Notes: generated from the letters alone by a model not told the origin. A stretch of 34,811 nt of DNA from Roseivivax halodurans JCM 10272 (GCF_000521785.1 NZ_JALZ01000030.1:1-34811); one strand, 5' to 3'; positions 23,665 to 32,408 are shown, counted from the first letter of the stretch. Numbers and translations are program-made.

Positions 23665-25185
23665 TCACTCGCCCGTCGGTGTTTGCGAGCTGCCAGACGT
23701 GCGCCGTCGCATCGCCTTCAGGCCGCTTCCGATGAACGGGCTGGCGAGGCTCAACACGGTGAGCACGAAGAACAGGTTCGCGATCCAGCTATGGAAGAAC
23801 ATGGTCCAGTCGCTGTCGAAGATGATCATCGCCTGGCTCCAGTTGTTCTCGAGCAGGTAACCGAGAACGAGGCCCATCACGAAGGGCGCAGGCCCAAAGC
23901 CGTGGCGCAGTGCGACGAAGCCGACAAGACCGGAGATCAGCATCACCCAGACGTCGAACATCTGCTGCTGGTAAGCGTAGGAGCCGACAATCGCGAAACA
24001 GAAGACCGACGGCCACAAGAACGTTCGCGGGACCAGCGTGATCATGGAGAACAGTTTCGCGCCCGCAAGCCCGATAAACAGAAACAGCAGGTTGGCGACG
24101 AACATGGCCGCGAAGATCGCATAGAGGATCTCCGGGTTCTCGGTCATCAGGAAGGGACCGGGGCGGAACCCGTGCATTATCAGTGCCGCGAGGATGACGG
24201 CGGTGGTGCCGCTACCAGGAATGCCGAGCGCGAGGGTGGGGACCATCGCCCCGGAGGTGCCGGCGTTGTTCGCCGCCTCGGGCCCGGCCACGCCCTCGAT
24301 GCAGCCCTTGCCGAATTCCTCGGGCGTCTTCGACCAGCGCTTGGCCTCGTTGTAGCCCATGATCGCCGCGACCGTGGTTCCCTCAGCCGGCAGGATTCCA
24401 ACAATCGTGCCAATGCCGGTGGAGCGCAGGATTGTCCTCCAGACCTTCCGGAAGTCGGCGAGGCCCGGCAGCTTGATCGCCACCTGCTTGATCCGCTGAA
24501 GCGCCTTGTCCGGCGCGTCGGCCTTCTTGAGAAGCTCCGCAATGGCGAAAACGCCGATCAGGACCGGAACGAAATCGATCCCGTCATAGAGGAAGGTCGT
24601 GTTAAAGGTGAACCGCTCAACCCCGGTGACGAGATGAATGCCCACCATGGACACGAGCACGCCGAACATCCCCGCGATCAAGTTGCGCGGCGCGGACTTG
24701 CCTGAGATCGCCGCCAGCATCGAGAGGCCGAAAAGCGTCAGAGCGAAGTATTCCTGCGGCCGAAAGCTCAGCGCGACCGACGCCAGAAGCGGCGCGGCGA
24801 TGATGAACGCCACGAGGCTCAGGAGACCACCCGTGACGCTGGAAACCGCGGCGATGCCAAGCGCGCGGCCCGCCTCGCCGTTCTGCGCCATCGGATAGCC
24901 GTCGAGAGCTGTCGCCACCGCGGGCGGCGCGCCCGGGGCATTGATCAGGATTGCCGTGATCGATCCCCCGAACGTGCCCGCGACGTAGAGCGCAGCCATC
25001 ATCGAGATTGCCACCGTCGGCTCCATGCCGATGGTGAAGGGCAACAGCAACGCCACCGCCATGGTCGAACTGAGCCCCGGCAGGGCCCCGACCATGACGC
25101 CGGCCATGACCGAGAACAGGATCAATCCCAGACTTGTCGGCGTCATGATTAGCGATATGCCGGTAAGTATGGCGTCGGGGTTCAT
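23665..25185 (-). CDS. tctA: TctA, large permease of a TTT transporter
   Basis: A 506-residue permease with about 11-12 membrane spans. It starts MNPDAILTGISLIMTPTSLG and has the family motifs MAGVMVGALPGLSSTMAVAL and later TLALGIPGSGTTAVILAALI. Start is set at ATG 25185; upstream codons in frame lack family similarity. Together with TctB and TctC it forms a secondary, membrane-potential-driven tripartite tricarboxylate transporter; its partners sit just upstream on the same strand, with 14 bases between tctB and tctA. Substrates of such systems include citrate, tartrate, terephthalate and similar acids. Confidence 0.93.
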   Translation of the reverse strand: MNPDAILTGISLIMTPTSLGLILFSVMAGVMVGALPGLSSTMAVALLLPFTIGMEPTVAISMMAALYVAGTFGGSITAILINAPGAPPAVATALDGYPMAQNGEAGRALGIAAVSSVTGGLLSLVAFIIAAPLLASVALSFRPQEYFALTLFGLSMLAAISGKSAPRNLIAGMFGVLVSMVGIHLVTGVERFTFNTTFLYDGIDFVPVLIGVFAIAELLKKADAPDKALQRIKQVAIKLPGLADFRKVWRTILRSTGIGTIVGILPAEGTTVAAIMGYNEAKRWSKTPEEFGKGCIEGVAGPEAANNAGTSGAMVPTLALGIPGSGTTAVILAALIMHGFRPGPFLMTENPEILYAIFAAMFVANLLFLFIGLAGAKLFSMITLVPRTFLWPSVFCFAIVGSYAYQQQMFDVWVMLISGLVGFVALRHGFGPAPFVMGLVLGYLLENNWSQAMIIFDSDWTMFFHSWIANLFFVLTVLSLASPFIGSGLKAMRRRTSGSSQTPTGE

Positions 25186-25199
25186 GGAAATCGCTCCGA

Positions 25200-25736
25200 T
25201 CAGAACAGAGAGCTGAAGGCGCCGCGCGGGAAATTTACGCGCAGGACCTGCGAGAACAGGAGGTAGACGGCGAGCGGGAAGAGGGCCGCGTAGGGGACGA
25301 GGATCTTCCAGCGCCTTTCGCCCCACATCAGTGGCATGGCGACCGCGATGAGGATCAGCGCGGGCAGGGCACCGAGCCAGGGAAAGGCCAGCAGGAACCC
25401 CACGAGCGCCACGCCGGTGATCCAGACGATCATGTCTGGTCGGTCGGCGCGCTCCTCATCCAAGTCAATGCCGCGCTCAATCTTTCTGGCGTATTCGAAC
25501 GGCAGGAATACCGTGATGGCCATGATCACGACCAGTACCAGCCGCGGAAACGTGGTCGGCAGGACGTTCTGCGCCAGGGATGATGGGACGCTGTCAAACC
25601 AGTAGGTGTTAACGTAGAGGAACGCACAGATCGTGATGACGACAAGCGCCACGATGAGATCTGGAATGTGTGTGCTCACGGGACCGGAGGGGGCACGCCC
25701 CCTCCGGTCCTCGGTATCAGAGTCGCTCTGGGTCAT
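25200..25736 (-). CDS. tctB: TctB, small permease of a TTT transporter
   Basis: A 178-residue membrane protein with four hydrophobic segments: one at about 26-46 (LIVALVVITICAFLYVN), one near 65-80 (PRLVLVVIMAITVFLPF), a pair around 105-135, and the end RWKILVPYAALFPLAVYLLF. This is the usual TctB plan. The gene lies 6 bases after tctC and 14 before tctA. It stabilises TctA in the membrane; family assignment rests on topology, size and position. Confidence 0.85.
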   Translation of the reverse strand: MTQSDSDTEDRRGRAPSGPVSTHIPDLIVALVVITICAFLYVNTYWFDSVPSSLAQNVLPTTFPRLVLVVIMAITVFLPFEYARKIERGIDLDEERADRPDMIVWITGVALVGFLLAFPWLGALPALILIAVAMPLMWGERRWKILVPYAALFPLAVYLLFSQVLRVNFPRGAFSSLF

Positions 25737-25742
25737 GGCCGA

Positions 25743-26735
25743 TTAGCGGTCAGTCATGTCGAGGTTACGCAAGGCTTCGAGTGAAACCTGATACTCTTCC
25801 TGGATTTGCTCGTTCCAGGTCTCCGCGCCGGCGATACTTGCCTCGGGGTCGAGCCCGTTCTGCTCTAGATAGTTCTGAAACCTTTCGCTCTCCATCGAGT
25901 CCATGATGAGCGTCTCGATCTCAGCGACGATCTCCGGATCGGTATCGGCATGGACGAAGTAGCCCCGCGTGGTGGTCACCGAGACCTCGTCGTCGGACTC
26001 GTAGACCGAAGGCACGTCTGGCAGGACTTCGAGGCGTTCGGGATACAGCGCGGCCAGAGCACGCAACTCACCCGCCTCGATCTGGTCGATTGCCTCGTTC
26101 GCGTTGGCAATTGACGCCTGAACCGCGCCGGAGCGCAACGAGGTGATCATATCGCCGCCACCGCCGAAGGGGACCACGCGGACTTGAGCATCCGCTACAT
26201 CGGCCCAGCGGGAAATGCCGATATGCTCCGTACCGCCGACCTGTGCGACACCCCAGGTCAGCGCTTCATCCTGTGAAGCGGCTTTGAGGTCCTCGTAGCT
26301 CTCGTAGGGGCTGTCGGCGCGCACCACGATGACGGAGGGGTCATCCATGGCCCGGGCGACGCCCTGCAACTGCTCCATCTCGACCGGGGAGTTACCGCGG
26401 GCGATGGTGTAGAGATGGGTCTGTGTCAGCGCGAAGATCGTATGTCCGTCCGCGCCGCGGCTAACCAGGTATTCATGCGCGGCCCTGGCACCGCCTCCCA
26501 GCTTGTAAACGACGCGGATGTCCTCGTCGATCATCGCACGCGCGGGCTCGACCCACATGCGCAGCGTGGTGTCCGTGCCACCCCCAGCAGACGAGTGAGA
26601 GACAACCTCCACGGTCTCGCACGGCCACTCCTCGGCCGCGCATTCTGACTGCGCCTGGGCAGCGATCGGCAGAACGGCGAACGCGCCCCCCATGATCGCC
26701 GCGGTGCGCAGGGTCACAATCTTGGATGGTTTCAT
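25743..26735 (-). CDS. tctC: TctC-like periplasmic solute-binding protein of TTT transporter
   Basis: A 330-residue binding protein. The signal peptide runs to about residue 29 (MGGAFAVLPIAAQAQ, cut AQA before QSE). The mature part has the Bug/TctC fold features VEVVSHSSAGGGTDTTLRMW (ligand-proximal loop) and VRVVPFGGGGDMITSLRSGA. It captures a carboxylic acid for TctAB; which acid is not readable. It is the first gene of the minus-strand operon, and a palindrome matching the proposed GntR operator lies about 150 bases upstream at 26889-26902, on the strand where TTGACA of a promoter would overlap it. Confidence 0.9.
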   Translation of the reverse strand: MKPSKIVTLRTAAIMGGAFAVLPIAAQAQSECAAEEWPCETVEVVSHSSAGGGTDTTLRMWVEPARAMIDEDIRVVYKLGGGARAAHEYLVSRGADGHTIFALTQTHLYTIARGNSPVEMEQLQGVARAMDDPSVIVVRADSPYESYEDLKAASQDEALTWGVAQVGGTEHIGISRWADVADAQVRVVPFGGGGDMITSLRSGAVQASIANANEAIDQIEAGELRALAALYPERLEVLPDVPSVYESDDEVSVTTTRGYFVHADTDPEIVAEIETLIMDSMESERFQNYLEQNGLDPEASIAGAETWNEQIQEEYQVSLEALRNLDMTDR

Positions 26736-26888
26736 CCTCTTTCCTCCCTCGATGATCTGGATCCCCTGACCGCCACTTACGGCGGTCAGTGCGTTCAGCG
26801 ACGGCGTTCAGTCCGAACGCCGCCTCGTAGCGCCAGCCCTCCCGAAGCCGGATCACAACGATGTAGCAGACCCTAAGACATCAGAATA

Positions 26889-26902
26889 AACTGTCAACAG
26901 TT
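26889..26902 (-). promoter_or_regulatory. GntR operator-like palindrome before tctC
   Basis: AACTGT-CA-ACAGTT, a perfect 6-base inverted repeat with a 2-base gap. On the minus strand TTGACA overlaps it and could be the -35 box of the tct promoter. The same ACAGTT core recurs upstream of three other genes of the cluster, including the GntR gene. Confidence 0.6.
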
Positions 26903-27042
26903 GACTATATTGCTCTACTCAAGAAGCCAATTACCTTACAACAGTATGTTATTAAAAGATATTTTCAATTTCCGCAGGCGACGATCGGGCCGGCGTCGGG
27001 TTAAATTCTGGTCAACACCAAACCCCAAAACGGAGAATCGTA

Positions 27043-27056
27043 GATTGTTGACAGTT
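27043..27056 (+). promoter_or_regulatory. GntR operator-like palindrome before rhodanese gene
   Basis: GATTGT-TG-ACAGTT matches the consensus seen at the tctC and prpD sites in 12 of 14 positions of the pattern AAYTGT-NN-ACARTT. TTGACA at 27048-27053 lies inside it. It is about 190 bases upstream of the rhodanese start. Confidence 0.5.
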
Positions 27057-27248
27057 AGCCGAACGTAGTGTGATCCTCCTTCGCAGGAGTTTCTCAATGG
27101 GCTGCGGTATGGGGAGCGAAGGTAGCGAGGCTCGCTCTTTGGCGGAGGGCCAGATCGGTATGAGCTGAAAACACGATGCTTAACCGAAGTTTGTTCGCCC
27201 ATGGCATGGCTCGCAAAAACTGCGGCAGAAAATGATAAAGGTGTGGAA

Positions 27249-28799
27249 ATGACTACGGTCACAGCAGCTGAAGCCACGCGCCGGATCCTTGGAGACGGGG
27301 AAGTATGCCTGCTAGATGTGCGCGAGGCCGGGCCGTTTTCTTCCGGGCATCCGCTGTTTGCCGTCTCGTGCCCATATAGCCGATTGGAGTTGAGGATCGG
27401 GGTGCTCGTGCCACGGCTGTCCACGTCGATCTTCATCGTGGATGGCGGAGACGGCATCGGAGAAGCGGCTGCACTGTCCCTAGAACGGATGGGCTACAGC
27501 GCTGTCTCGCGTGTCGAGGGCGGAGTAAAGGCCTTCGCGGCGGCTGGAGAAACACTCTACGAAGGAGTCAATGTTCCTTCAAAGGTTCTAGGGGAATTGG
27601 CGGAGGCTCATTGGCTTCCGGAAACCGTAAGCCCTTCCGATCTGGACGAGTGGCGCCGAGCGGGACGCCCAGTCGCGCTATACGATTGTCGGCCGCCCGA
27701 GGAAGTTGCAGAGATGGCTGTGCCCGGGGCGATATGTGTCCCGAACGGGGAACTGGCGCATCGTCTGCCCACGATCCCAAACACACCCATGGTGCTGACC
27801 TGTGCCGGTCGGACGCGGAGCATCATGGGGGCAATCGGAATCAGTCTGGTGGATCCGGAGCGCGACGTTCGCGTGCTTGAGAACGGAACTCAGGGTTGGG
27901 CGCTGAGTGACCGAGGCCTTGACCGTGGGGTCGCTCCCGCCCCGCTCCCCCCCATGCGTGGTTCAAATAGAGAGGCCACCGCAAAGCGCGCGACACGCTT
28001 TCTCTCAGATCAAACGATTGCCACAAGCTCGGCGTCAGAAATCGTCCAGATGCTCCACGACGCAGATCGGACCACGTATCTCTTTGATGTCCGCGGCCCC
28101 CAGGAGGCCGCTTCAGATCCTCTGCCGGCGTTCGATCCAGTCTGGTCAGGCCAAATCGTACAAGCGACGGACCGGTGGGTTGGCACGCGGAACACCCGAA
28201 TTGTTCTCGCCGACGATCTCGGACTGCGCGGCGGCCTGGCGGCCTTTTGGCTTCAGGCAATGGGATTTGAAGCTTCAGTCGCGCTCGTGGACAATGCGCT
28301 GCGCGATCTTCTCCCCCCTCCGCGGCCCCGATCACCCATAAGCCCACTGCCGGAAAGATCAGCTCGTGACACATTGCGGGCAATGGAGCGCGGCGCACGC
28401 CTTCTCGATGTGCGCGGCTCTGATGCGTTCCGAAATTCTCATGTCGCCGGCTCGACTTGGACGATCCGGCCAAAACTAAACGCGTTCTGTACGCTCGATC
28501 ATGTGATCCTGCTTGCAGACAACGCAGATGTCGCACGGCTTGCCGGCGACGATCTGCGCCGCTTGGGACGCGGAACCGTCGTCGAACTCGTCACCGGGGG
28601 ATTTGATGCCCTCAAGGCGGCCGGAGCGCCAATTGAAACCAGCCCCCATCATCCGTCACCTACCGAAGCCCGCGATGTGACCTGGTTTGCTCGAGGCCGA
28701 CATGATGGCAATCTTGCCGCCTCACGCCAGTATCTCGCCTGGGAGACAGGTCTGGTGGCTCGACTCAGTCCGGACGAACGGGCGCAGTTCGTCCTCTAA
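27249..28799 (+). CDS. four-domain rhodanese-like sulfurtransferase
   Basis: A 516-residue protein built of four rhodanese-like domains: about 1-105 (LLDVREAGPF...EGGVKAFAAAG), 125-240 (LYDCRPPEEVAEM...ENGTQGWALS), 270-370 (LFDVRGPQEAASD) and 385-490 (LLDVRGSDAFRNS). Only the second has an active-loop cysteine: Cys185 in LTCAGRTRS. The others lack it and are probably structural or regulatory. Proteins of this plan transfer or sense sulfane sulfur. ATG 27249 is preceded by AAAGG; an in-frame ATG at 27201... lies further upstream without support. It is divergent from the tct operon and has a matching operator, so it seems to be in the same regulon. Confidence 0.85.
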   Translation: MTTVTAAEATRRILGDGEVCLLDVREAGPFSSGHPLFAVSCPYSRLELRIGVLVPRLSTSIFIVDGGDGIGEAAALSLERMGYSAVSRVEGGVKAFAAAGETLYEGVNVPSKVLGELAEAHWLPETVSPSDLDEWRRAGRPVALYDCRPPEEVAEMAVPGAICVPNGELAHRLPTIPNTPMVLTCAGRTRSIMGAIGISLVDPERDVRVLENGTQGWALSDRGLDRGVAPAPLPPMRGSNREATAKRATRFLSDQTIATSSASEIVQMLHDADRTTYLFDVRGPQEAASDPLPAFDPVWSGQIVQATDRWVGTRNTRIVLADDLGLRGGLAAFWLQAMGFEASVALVDNALRDLLPPPRPRSPISPLPERSARDTLRAMERGARLLDVRGSDAFRNSHVAGSTWTIRPKLNAFCTLDHVILLADNADVARLAGDDLRRLGRGTVVELVTGGFDALKAAGAPIETSPHHPSPTEARDVTWFARGRHDGNLAASRQYLAWETGLVARLSPDERAQFVL

Positions 28800-28816
28800 C
28801 GGCATAAGCTCTTCTC

Positions 28817-28845
28817 TTAAAACTGTTGACAATTGACAGTTTTAA
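28817..28845 (+). promoter_or_regulatory. GntR operator-like double site before prpD
   Basis: TTAAAACTGT (28817-28826) and ACAGTTTTAA (28836-28845) are inverted around nine bases, and the segment contains AACTGT-TG-ACAATT plus an overlapping GACAAT-TG-ACAGTT. A possible -10 TATAAG follows at 28861-28866. It is the strongest of the four sites and the likely main operator of the second prpD operon. Confidence 0.65.
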
Positions 28846-28976
28846 AGCCATCGGTTCGGCTATAAGACCAGCGCCGGGTCCTTTTGGGCCATTACGGCCC
28901 GACTGAACGGGACGCCCCCCTGCCGCCACTTGTCCGGGCGGCAACGGCCGGCGGCTCTTGAACGAAAGGAAAGCGC

Positions 28977-30341
28977 ATGACTGATCGCAAGGTAACCGCC
29001 GAACTTGCCGACTGGATCGCGACGCTGAAGCATTCAGACATTCCCGAAGAGGTGCGAACCGAGGGCGTCCGGACCTTCGTAAACTGGGTCGGCTGTGCGA
29101 TCGGCGGGGCCGACCATCCCTCGGTGGACGTTGCCCTCAATGCGCTGTCGCCATTCTCAGGATCGCCCACATCGACCATTCTCGGACGGACTGAGAAGCT
29201 CGATGCGATGCATGCGGCATTGGTCAATGGCATTTCCAGCCACGTTCTCGACTATGACGACACGCATCTCAAGACGATCATCCACCCGGCCGGGCCAGTG
29301 GCATCGGCGCTTCTGGCGCTCGCGGAGATGCGGCCTGTTTCCGGTCAAGCGCTGCTGACCGCCCTTGTCGCGGGTGTCGAGGTCGAATGCCGCATCGGGA
29401 ATGCGGTGTATCCCGATCATTATGACCGTGGCTGGCACATTACCGGAACCGCCGGCGTGTTCGGTGCCGCCGCGGCCTGCGCGCACATGCTGGGGCTCGA
29501 CCGGCAGCGGACTCAGTGGGCGCTGAGCCTCGCCGCGTCGCAATCCTCTGGCTTGCGCGAGATGTTCGGAACCATGACAAAGTCGTTCCATCCGGGCAGC
29601 GCCGCGCAGAATGGCCTCAAGGCGGCTCTTCTGGCCGAAGCAGGCTTTGACAGTTCGGAGCAGGGGATCGAGGCGAAACGAGGTTGGGCTAACGTCACCT
29701 CGACAAAGCAGGATTACAACGAAATCCTCGGCAATCTAGGCCAGCATTGGGAGGCAGCGCTCAATAGCTACAAGCCCTATGCTTGCGGCATCGTCATCCA
29801 TCCCGCGATCGACGGTTGCCAGCAGATCCGCGAAGAGATCGGCGATCGCGTCGGAGATATCGAGCACGTGTCCCTACGGACGCATCCCCTTGTCCTAGAA
29901 CTAACTAGCAAGACGGCCCCGAAAACCGGGCTTGAGGGCAAGTTCTCAGTCTACCATGCGGCGGCCTGCGCGCTGCTGCGCGGGGACGGCGCGCCGACGG
30001 CGTTCACTGACGAAGTGGTCAACATGCCGGAACTCGTCGAACTTCGAGGCCGGATTGAGGCTAAAACGGATCCGGATATGCACAGCGCCTCAGTGCATAT
30101 CACAGTGACATTCAAGGATGACTCATCGCTCGAAAAGCATGTCGAACGGGCCATCGGAAGTATCGACCGGCCGTTGTCGAACGAACAACTCGAAACCAAA
30201 TTTCTCGATCAAGCTAAGCTCGTCGTCGGTTCCGACGTGGCCGCGCAAGCTCTCTCGCAGGCGTGGAAAATCGACGGCGCGCAGACGCCGGCCCCCATCG
30301 CGAGGGCAACGGTTCCGCAGGCAAGCCGAGCAGCGGAATGA
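28977..30341 (+). CDS. MmgE/PrpD-family protein (second copy)
   Basis: A 454-residue MmgE/PrpD protein. Conserved features include SSHVLDYDDTHLKTIIHPAG (about 83-102), GVEVECRIGNAVYPDHYDRG with WHITGTAG, and later GIVIHPAIDGC. The family rearranges or dehydrates branched or substituted carboxylic acids (methylcitrate dehydration, cis-aconitate decarboxylation, epimerisation). The gene ends with ATGA overlapping the following dehydrogenase, so the two are translated together and probably catalyse consecutive steps. It has a good AAGGAAAGC ribosome site before ATG 28977. Confidence 0.92.
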   Translation: MTDRKVTAELADWIATLKHSDIPEEVRTEGVRTFVNWVGCAIGGADHPSVDVALNALSPFSGSPTSTILGRTEKLDAMHAALVNGISSHVLDYDDTHLKTIIHPAGPVASALLALAEMRPVSGQALLTALVAGVEVECRIGNAVYPDHYDRGWHITGTAGVFGAAAACAHMLGLDRQRTQWALSLAASQSSGLREMFGTMTKSFHPGSAAQNGLKAALLAEAGFDSSEQGIEAKRGWANVTSTKQDYNEILGNLGQHWEAALNSYKPYACGIVIHPAIDGCQQIREEIGDRVGDIEHVSLRTHPLVLELTSKTAPKTGLEGKFSVYHAAACALLRGDGAPTAFTDEVVNMPELVELRGRIEAKTDPDMHSASVHITVTFKDDSSLEKHVERAIGSIDRPLSNEQLETKFLDQAKLVVGSDVAAQALSQAWKIDGAQTPAPIARATVPQASRAAE

Positions 30342-31426
30342 GGCCAAACAGCCCTCAACTCCGCATCGGCGTACTGGAAGGTGACGATATCGGGCACGAG
30401 ATCGTGCCAGCTTCCGTAACAGTCGCGCGGGCGGCCGCTGCCCGCGCGAACCTTATCATCGACTGGATCGATGTCCCAATAGGCGCCCGCGCGCTCGAGA
30501 CACAGGGCCACACGATGCCCGAGGGCACGCTCGATGTTCTAGAGGACCTCGACGGTTGGATCCTCGGACCGATCGGCCATCAGGCCTATCCCAAGACACC
30601 TGAGGCGATCAATCCGCACCCTATTCTGCGAAAGACCTTCGACCTGTTCGCCAATGTCCGGCCGACAAAATCCTATCCTGGGATCGGCTGCCTATTCGAC
30701 GATGTCGACCTCGTTATCGTGCGCGAGAACAATGAAGGCTTTCAGCCGGACCGAAATCTTATCGCCGGCTCGGGAGAATTCCGGCCGACCGAGGACGTGA
30801 CTATGTCGCTTCGAGTTATCACGGTCGAGGGCTCCAAGAAAGTGGCACGCGCGGCGCTTGAGATTGCGCAGAGCCGCGGCGGAAAGCTCACGCTGGTCCA
30901 CAAAAACACCGTGTTCAAGCTCGGCTGCGGTATGTTCGTCGACGCCGCTCGGGAGGTCGCGGCGGAGTTCCCGGACGTAGAGGTCGACGAATGCATAGTC
31001 GATACATTCGCCATGCGATTACTTCGCGACCATAGCGCCTTCGATACCGTGGTGACCACGAACATGTTCGGCGACATCCTTACGGATCAGGCTGCCGGAA
31101 TGGTGGGCGGCCTCGGCATGGCGCCCGGATTGTGCATCGGGCGGGGGGCCAAAGCGATGGCGCAGGCAACGCACGGATCGGCTCCGGACATCGCCGGAAA
31201 AGGGCTCGCCAACCCCTACGCGATGATAGAAAGCACGCGCATGCTTCTCGAGCATCTAGGACGTGTTCACCAGGTAGCCGAGGCGCAACGAGCTGCCGAA
31301 CTGATGGCTACGGGTCTTACCGCGGCGCTCTCTAGCCCCGCGACGCGGACCTACGACATTAAGGGCACCGGCGACCAATCGGAGATGGTCGACGCCATTC
31401 TGGGCGCTATCGACAAGGCCGCGTAG
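30338..31426 (+). CDS. isocitrate/isopropylmalate dehydrogenase family protein
   Basis: A 362-residue beta-decarboxylating dehydrogenase beginning RIGVLEGDDIGHEIVPASVT. Motifs VIVRENNEGFQPDRN, VTTNMFGDILTDQAAGMVGG and ATHGSAPDIAGKGLANPYAM carry the residues for Mg2+/Mn2+, NAD+ and the carboxyl group. GDDIGHE replaces the usual GDGIG. ATG 30338 overlaps the PrpD stop by 4 bases; a longer frame from 30263 would lie inside prpD. It is probably the oxidative decarboxylation step after the PrpD reaction. It is clearly different from the tartrate-dehydrogenase-like enzyme at 22556. Confidence 0.9.
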   Translation: MRPNSPQLRIGVLEGDDIGHEIVPASVTVARAAAARANLIIDWIDVPIGARALETQGHTMPEGTLDVLEDLDGWILGPIGHQAYPKTPEAINPHPILRKTFDLFANVRPTKSYPGIGCLFDDVDLVIVRENNEGFQPDRNLIAGSGEFRPTEDVTMSLRVITVEGSKKVARAALEIAQSRGGKLTLVHKNTVFKLGCGMFVDAAREVAAEFPDVEVDECIVDTFAMRLLRDHSAFDTVVTTNMFGDILTDQAAGMVGGLGMAPGLCIGRGAKAMAQATHGSAPDIAGKGLANPYAMIESTRMLLEHLGRVHQVAEAQRAAELMATGLTAALSSPATRTYDIKGTGDQSEMVDAILGAIDKAA

Positions 31427-31458
31427 GTAATCCGTCGGGAGGATCTAGCACCTGAGCG

Positions 31459-31473
31459 GCGGGTTGCACCCGC
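31459..31473 (+). other. small hairpin after dehydrogenase
   Basis: GCGGGT-TGC-ACCCGC can form a short stem about 33 bases past the stop. There is no T-run, so it is at most a weak pause signal. Confidence 0.2.
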
Positions 31474-31511
31474 ACGCTTGCCTGCTTGCGTCCTGTATCG
31501 TATCTTCTGCC

Positions 31512-31525
31512 GACAATTAACAGTT
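31512..31525 (+). promoter_or_regulatory. GntR operator-like site before gntR
   Basis: GACAATTAACAGTT, nearly identical (13 of 14) to the GACAATTGACAGTT part of the strong prpD site at 28830-28843. It ends 11 bases before the regulator ATG, which fits autorepression. Confidence 0.5.
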
Positions 31526-31536
31526 TTGGCACTACG

Positions 31537-32205
31537 ATGCATAGCGACCACGACGATCTGTCCATCATTCGCACGGTATCTCTAACCAGTGCGCTCGAGC
31601 GTCAGCTCGAGCGACTGATCGTTGAAGGCGAATTGGGGCCGGGAGATCGCCTGAACGAGATCCAGCTGGCCACTCGCTTTGGTACGAGCCGGGGCCCCCT
31701 GCGCGAAGCCACTCGCAGCCTCGAAGCAAAAGGCTTCGTGGAAGTGATCCGCAATCGCGGCGTCTTCGTGCGGCAGTTGAGCATCTCAGATGCGATAGAA
31801 ATCTACGACGTCCGGACAGCCTTGTTCGCGCTGGCTGGAAAGCTGCTGGCGGAGCGAATGTCCACCGGCATCGAACATATGCTTGTCGAATTGGTCGAGA
31901 AGATGGAGATCGCCAGCCGTGATGCAGATCTCGACGCGTATTATCCGCTCAACCTAAAGTTTCATGACACCATAGTCGGCGGCGCCGGCAACGAACTCAT
32001 GGCCCAGGAATACCTGCGTTACGTCAAGAAGATGCATTTGTTCCGCCAGAAAAGCCTCATCCAGGGTGGCGGACTCGAGGTGTCGAATGAAGAGCACAAG
32101 GAGATGCTGGAGGCTCTTCTAGCGCGCGATCCCATCCGAGCTCGTGATACCCATTGGCAACATGTCGAGAATGCCAAGCAGCGCATGCTGTCCGCAGTAA
32201 CTTGA
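31537..32205 (+). CDS. GntR-family regulator, FadR/FCD type
   Basis: A 222-residue regulator. The N-terminal winged helix (about 15-80) reads ALERQLERLIVEGELGPGDR and continues LNEIQLATRFGTSRGPLREA, the standard GntR recognition helix. The C-terminal FCD domain (about 85-215) has IYDVRTALFALAG, LNLKFHDTIV and NEEHKEMLEAL with the metal-binding Asp and His residues used to bind an organic-acid effector. ATG 31537 is preferred over TTG 31486. FCD regulators typically repress catabolic operons until a carboxylate binds. Related palindromes before four gene units of this cluster make it the likely regulator of all of them. Confidence 0.92.
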   Translation: MHSDHDDLSIIRTVSLTSALERQLERLIVEGELGPGDRLNEIQLATRFGTSRGPLREATRSLEAKGFVEVIRNRGVFVRQLSISDAIEIYDVRTALFALAGKLLAERMSTGIEHMLVELVEKMEIASRDADLDAYYPLNLKFHDTIVGGAGNELMAQEYLRYVKKMHLFRQKSLIQGGGLEVSNEEHKEMLEALLARDPIRARDTHWQHVENAKQRMLSAVT

Positions 32206-32240
32206 GTGACCGCCAATAGGCTTCTCACCCCGGTTCCAAG
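32206..32240. other. short gap before transposase fusion
   Basis: Only the gntR tail and the junction to IS sequence; no signal recognised. Confidence 0.2.
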
Positions 32241-32408
32241 CCATCCGAGGCACTTTCTGGGTGTTCCGTTGAGGCGGGCGCAAATCGCTTTCATATTGCG
32301 ATTTGTGAGCGCCGCGAGCTGTGTGTCGCGGGGCAGGTACCGACGCGCACGCTTGTTCAGGTTCTCGACCGATCCTTTCTGCCAAGGCGCCTGCGGATCG
32401 CAGAACCA
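32241..32408 (-). pseudogene. IS30-family transposase fragment
   Basis: On the minus strand WFCDPQAPWQKGSVENLNKR, then ARRYLPRDTQLAALTNRNMK, then AICARLNGTPRKCLGW: the C-terminal third of an IS30-family transposase, including the last catalytic Glu in GSVENLN. It is cut at both ends: at 32408 it is joined to an unrelated transposase and at 32241 it runs straight into the gntR 3' flank. No frameshift is seen inside the fragment. Confidence 0.85.

Larger units (their letters stand above)
26736..27248. other. divergent intergenic region
   Basis: About 510 bases between the tct operon and the rhodanese gene. It contains two operator-like palindromes (listed separately) each overlapping a TTGACA hexamer, and otherwise no gene I recognise. 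The middle is somewhat AT-rich. Confidence 0.45.

Noticed and set aside
23626-24705. Plus-strand frame of 359 codons over tctA
   Set aside because: Shadow frame of a membrane-protein gene; the predicted product is improbably charged.
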